Origin: Molossus alvarezi
Lineage: Eukaryota; Chordata; Mammalia; Chiroptera; Molossidae
Assembly (NCBI GenBank): GCA_037176705.1
Contig: JBAWUJ010000071.1
Location: forward strand, 310,001-374,000
Direction: 5' to 3'
DNA: 64,000 bases
In this document: positions 60,034-64,000 of the stretch, piece by piece
Position numbering within the stretch: position 1 is the stretch's first letter
Layout: every line of letters starts with the position of its first letter
Translations under genes and position numbers: made by a program
Notes under the pieces: model-generated
The model's database searches: none
The model's input: the letters and a program-made list of their open reading frames with translations, nothing else
What the model was told of the DNA's origin: nothing

Positions 60034-60358
60034 AATAGTTTTTTCCTTTTGTTTTTCTGATTGGTTGATTTTTTCTACCCTGTCTTCTAATTCACTGATC
60101 TGGTCCTCAGCTTCCTCTACTCTGCTTTTTAAACATTCCAATGTGTTTTTCATTTCTGATATGTCATTTTTTATCTCTTCTTGTTGGTTTTTAATTTCCA
60201 ATTGACTTATTTTCAGTGTCTCTATGCCTTACTCATGCTGTTCAGCTTCCTCAAGATCATGGCTCTGAAGTCTACCTCTGTTATCATGCCTAATTGCTCC
60301 ACATTGATCTCATCTTCGGTGGAGGTCTCTTGTTCTTTCATTTGGCTTCTGTTTCTGT
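60018..60358 (-). pseudogene. L1-A ORF1 pseudogene, N-terminal part
   Basis: Coiled-coil half of ORF1p separated from the rest by L1-B. Readable residues include NDISEMKNTLECLKSRVEEA and EDQISELEDRVEKINQSEKQ before KKQED, where L1-B begins. At the other end the match to L1-B stops at about 60,358, just short of where the ORF1 ATG should be, and satellite follows immediately. A frameshift near 60,225 separates the first ~45 codons. Confidence 0.87.
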
Positions 60359-63300
60359 GTGGAGAAAACTACTTATTGTTCCATGAACGGACAGGCTAGT
60401 GTTCAATGGAAGGAAATAGCTAGTGTTCCATGGAAGGAACTAGTAGTGTTCCACGGAAGAAAATAGTTAGTTTCTATGCAAGGAACTATACAGTGTTACA
60501 TGGAAGGAACAAGCTAGTTTGCTATGAAAGAAACTGCTTAGAGTTTTATGGAAGTAAATATTTAATATTCGATGGAAGGAACATGCTAGTGTCCCAAGAA
60601 AGGAACTACTTATTGTTCCATGGAATGAACTACTTAAGGGTCCGTGGATGGAACTAGCTACTGTTTCATGGAAGAAATTACATAATGTTACATGGAAGGA
60701 ACTACTTGGTGTTCCTTAGAAAAAAACTCACTAGGGTTTCATAGAAGGAACTACTTAGTGTATCATGGAAAAAACTACTTCGAGTACTATTGAAAAAATT
60801 AGCTAATGTTACATGGAATGAACTAGCTAATCTTCCATGAATGGAACTAGCTATTGTTTCATGGAAGGGGCTACTTACTCTAAATGGAAATAACTACTTA
60901 ATTTTCCATGAAAGGATCTAGCCAGAGTTCCACGAATGTAACTAGTTAATGTTCCATGGGAGGAATTAGCTATAACTACCTAGTGTTCCATGGAAGGAAC
61001 TACTTAGTGTTCCATAGAAGAAAACTATTACTATTCCATGGAAGGAACTAACTAGAGTTCCATGGAAGGAAATAGTTAGTGTTCCATGGATAGAACTACT
61101 TAGTGTTCCATGGAAGGAACTTGCTAGTGTTCCATGGAAGGACCTATCTAGTATTCCATGGAAGAAAATATCTAGTGTTCAATGGCAGAAACTCTCTAGT
61201 ATTTCATGGAAGAAACTAGCTTGTTTTCCATGTAGAAACTAGCTAGTGTTCCAGGGAAGAAATTACTTAGTGTTCCATGGAAGGATCTAGCTAGTGTTCC
61301 ATGGAAGGAACAACATAGTGTTCCATGGAAAAAACTACTTAGTGATCCATGGAAAAAACTAGCTAGTGTACCATGGAAGGACCTAGTTAATGTTCCATGG
61401 AGGAACTACTTAGAGTTCCATGGAAGGAACTACTTCGGGATCCATGAAAGAAACTAGCTACTGTTCAATGGATGGAAATAGCTCATGTTCCATAAAAGGA
61501 ACTAGCTAGATAGCCATGGAAGGAAGTAGTTAGTGTTCCATGGAAGGAACAAGAGAGTGTTCCATGGAAAAAACTACATAGTGTTCTATGAAGGGAACTA
61601 CTTACTGCTGCATGGAAAAAGTAGTTGATATTCCAGGAAGGAACTAGCTAGTGTAACAAGGAAGAAACTAGCTTGTGTTCCATCGAAGAAACTAGCTTGT
61701 GTTGCATGCAAAGAACTACTTAGTGTTCCATGGAAGGAACTGCCTACTGTCCACGATAGAAACAAGCTAGTGTTACATAAAAGGAAATAGCTAGTTTTCC
61801 ATGAAAGGAAATAGCTAGTGTTCCATGGAAGGAACAAGATAGTGTTCCATAAGAGAAACAACATAGTGTTCTATGAAAGGAACTACTTACTGCTCCATTG
61901 AAAAAACTAGTTAGTGTTCCATGAAGGAACAAGGTAGTGTAACATGGAAGGAACTAGCTTGTGTTCCATGGAAGAAAATAGCTAGTGTTCCTTGGAAGGA
62001 ACTAACTAGTGTTCTATGGAGGAACTAGCTTGTGTTCCATGGACAGACCTAGCTAGCATTCTATGGAAGAAACAACTTAGTGTTCCATGAAAAAACTACA
62101 TGGTGTTCCATGGAAGGAACCAGCTAGTGTTTTATGGAAAAAACCATCTATTGTTTTATGGAAGGATGGAGCTAGTGTGCCATGAAAGGAACTACTTAGT
62201 GTTCCATAGAAAAAACTACTTAGTGTTTCATTAAAGGAACTAATTAGTATTCCATGGAAGGATCTACTTAGTGTTTCATGGAAGAAAATGCTTAGTGTTC
62301 CATAGAAGGGAATAGCTAGTGATCCATAAAAGGAACTAAATAGTATTCCATGGAAGGAACTAGCTAGTTTTGCATTCACGATACTAATTAGTGTTCCATG
62401 GAAGAAACTAGCAACTGTTCCATGGAAGGACCAGCTAGTGTTCCATGGAACGAACTAGTTAGTGTTCCATGGAAGAAAATACTTAGTGTTCCATGGAAGG
62501 AACTACCTAGTGTTCCATGAAAGGAACTATCTAGAGTTTCATGGAAGGAACTATCTAGAGTTTCATGGAAGGAACTGGATAATGTTTCGTGGAAGGAACA
62601 ATCTAGTGTTTCAGGGGAAAAAATTACTTAGTGTTTTATGGAAGGAACAATTTTCAGTTGCATGTAGGGTAGTTCTTAGTGTTCCCTGGAAGGAACTAGC
62701 TAGAGTTCCGTGGAAGAAACTACTTCGTGTTCCAAGGAAAAAACTACTTAGTGTTCCATGAAAGGAACTAGTAGTGTTCCATGTAAGAAACTAGATAGTG
62801 TTCCATGGAAGGAACTACTTAGTGTTCGATGGAAGGACCTACTTAGTGTTCCACGGAAGAAACTCGCAAGTGTACCACGGAAGAAACTAGCTAGTGTTCC
62901 ATGGAAGAGACTACTAGTGTTCCTTTTAGGAACTATTCATGTTCCTTGGGTGGTATTACTTAGTGTTCCAGGGAAGGAATTAGCTAGTGTTCCATGGAAG
63001 GAAAAAGTTAGTGTTTCATGGAAGGAACTTAGTACTCCATGGAAGGAACATCTCAGTGTTTCATGGAAAAAAGTACTTAGTGTTCTATGGAAGGGACTAG
63101 CTAGTGATCCATAAAAACAACTAGATAGTGTTCCATGGAAGGAACTAGCTACTATTTTGTGGAAGAACCGGCCACTGTTCCATGGCAGGAAAAAGCTAGT
63201 GATCCATGGAAGGAACTAGCTAGCATTTCAGGGAAGAAACTACTTAGTGTTCCATGGAAGGACTACTTAGTATTTTATGGAAGAAACTATTTAGTGTTTC

Positions 63301-64000
63301 ATGGAAGGAACCAGCTGGTGTGCCATTTAAGGGACTACTTAGTTTTTTATGGAAGGAACTACTTACTGTTTCATTTAAGGAACTAATTAGTGTTCCATGG
63401 AAGGAAATATTTAGTGTTTAATGGAAAAAACAAGCTAGTGTTCCATGGAGGACCTACTTAGTGTTGCATGAAAAGAACTACTTAATGTTCCATGGAAGAT
63501 ATTTATTAGTGTTCCATGGAAGGATCTAGCTAGTGTTTCATGAAAGGAACTATATAGTGTTCCATTGGAGTAACAACTTAGTGTTCCATGGTGTTCCACG
63601 AACTAATTACTGCTCCATGGAAGGAACTAGTTAGTGTTCCTTGAAGGAACTAGCTAGTGTAATATTGAAGGGACTAGCTTGTGTTCCATGGAAAAAATAG
63701 CTAGTGTTCATTGGAAGAAAGTAGCTAGTGTTCCATGGAAGGAACTGGCTATTTTTCCATGGAAGGAACTAGTTCATGTTTATGGACGGAACTAGCTAGT
63801 ATTCAAAGGAAAGAAACACTCAGTGTTTCAAGGAAGGAGTTGCTTAAGGTTTTATGGAAGAAACCAGCTAGCGTTTTATGGAAGAAACCAGCTAGTATTC
63901 TGTGGAAGGAACAAGTTAGTGTTGCAGGGAAGGTAATAGCTAGTGATCCAGGAAAGAAAGTAGCTATTGTTCCACGGAAGGAGATAGTTACTGTCCCATG
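60359..64000 (-). repeat. 24-bp satellite, inverted block right of the L1s
   Basis: Reverse-orientation monomers (AGTGTTCCATGGAAGGAACTA) continue to the window end, about 152 monomers. Minus-strand octapeptide frames and plus-strand PWKEL-type frames are repeat-driven (for example 62,758-63,114 plus and 62,077-62,379 minus). A short higher-order unit is present near 61,598. The array clearly continues beyond the window. No gene recognised. Confidence 0.95.
61530..61970 (-). repeat. ~285-bp higher-order repeat (12 monomers)
   Basis: CTACTTACTGCT occurs at 61,598 and 61,883 (285 bp, 3 bp short of 12 monomers) with matching flanks on both sides (GTGTTCTATGAA left; AGCTTGTGTTCC right). A more diverged third copy lies near 63,600-63,680. 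Confidence 0.82.

Larger units (their letters stand above)
51133..60358 (-). mobile_element. L1-A: LINE-1, split by nested L1-B
   Basis: LINE-1 on the minus strand. Its own sequence is 51,133-55,748 plus 60,018-60,358; the interval between them is L1-B. The 16-bp T run at 51,133-51,148 is its A tail, preceded by TTTCTTTC. Then come the 3' UTR, ORF2, and ORF1 cut near its middle by L1-B. The element ends at about 60,358, only a few bases short of the ORF1 ATG, with no 5' UTR. The satellite on its left is forward and on its right inverted, and no target-site duplication is visible. The missing 5' end may therefore be an inversion breakpoint and not ordinary 5' truncation. Frames have several stops and shifts; not autonomous. 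Confidence 0.93.

Noticed and set aside
51100..60380. Target-site duplication around L1-A
   Set aside because: The apparent similarity between left and right flanks is only the reverse-complement match expected of any two monomers; there is no direct repeat.
1..64000. CENP-B box or alpha-satellite identity
   Set aside because: The 24-bp consensus contains no CENP-B-box-like CGGGA and does not resemble a 171-bp unit; no centromeric role can be argued from sequence alone.

Overview
This is vertebrate nuclear DNA, almost certainly from a placental mammal. It contains three mammalian-type LINE-1 (L1) retrotransposons and no single-copy gene. About 50.7 kb of the 64 kb is one very degenerate satellite with a 24-bp period, roughly 2,100 monomers. 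The L1 protein sequences and the L1 3' end look laurasiatherian (a bat is possible), but I cannot name a species, and a Y-linked or pericentromeric location is only a guess.

Layout: 1-1,016 is forward satellite. 1,017-5,075 is L1-1 (+ strand), old and carrying a ~1.84-kb internal deletion. 5,076-11,217 is forward satellite. 11,218-16,768 is the same satellite inverted. 16,769-51,124 is forward satellite. 51,125-60,358 is L1-A (- strand), split by a younger nested L1-B (- strand, 55,749-60,017) that is flanked by a 16-bp target-site duplication. 60,359-64,000 is satellite again, inverted relative to the satellite left of L1-A.

The monomer consists of a 10-bp palindrome ACTAGCTAGT, a TCC spacer, a second 10-bp palindrome TTCCATGGAA, and one C. 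A common variant has CTAAGTAG in place of CTAGCTAG. Orientation is defined only by the spacer. Both clean orientation switches (about 11,217 and 16,768) fall on a palindrome centre, and the third coincides with the 5' end of L1-A. Above the monomer there is patchy higher-order structure, with spacings close to multiples of 24 (168, 285, 336, 692, 911, 1,435, about 1,703 and 4,176 bp), plus kilobase-scale copies 26-30 kb apart.

Because 24 is divisible by 3, the satellite produces many long periodic open frames: an octapeptide around SSFHGTLA on one strand and one around SVPWKELA on the other. These are most simply explained as by-products of the repeat. The only true coding history is that of the L1s, and all of their frames are broken. 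No tRNA, rRNA, CRISPR array or host gene was recognised.
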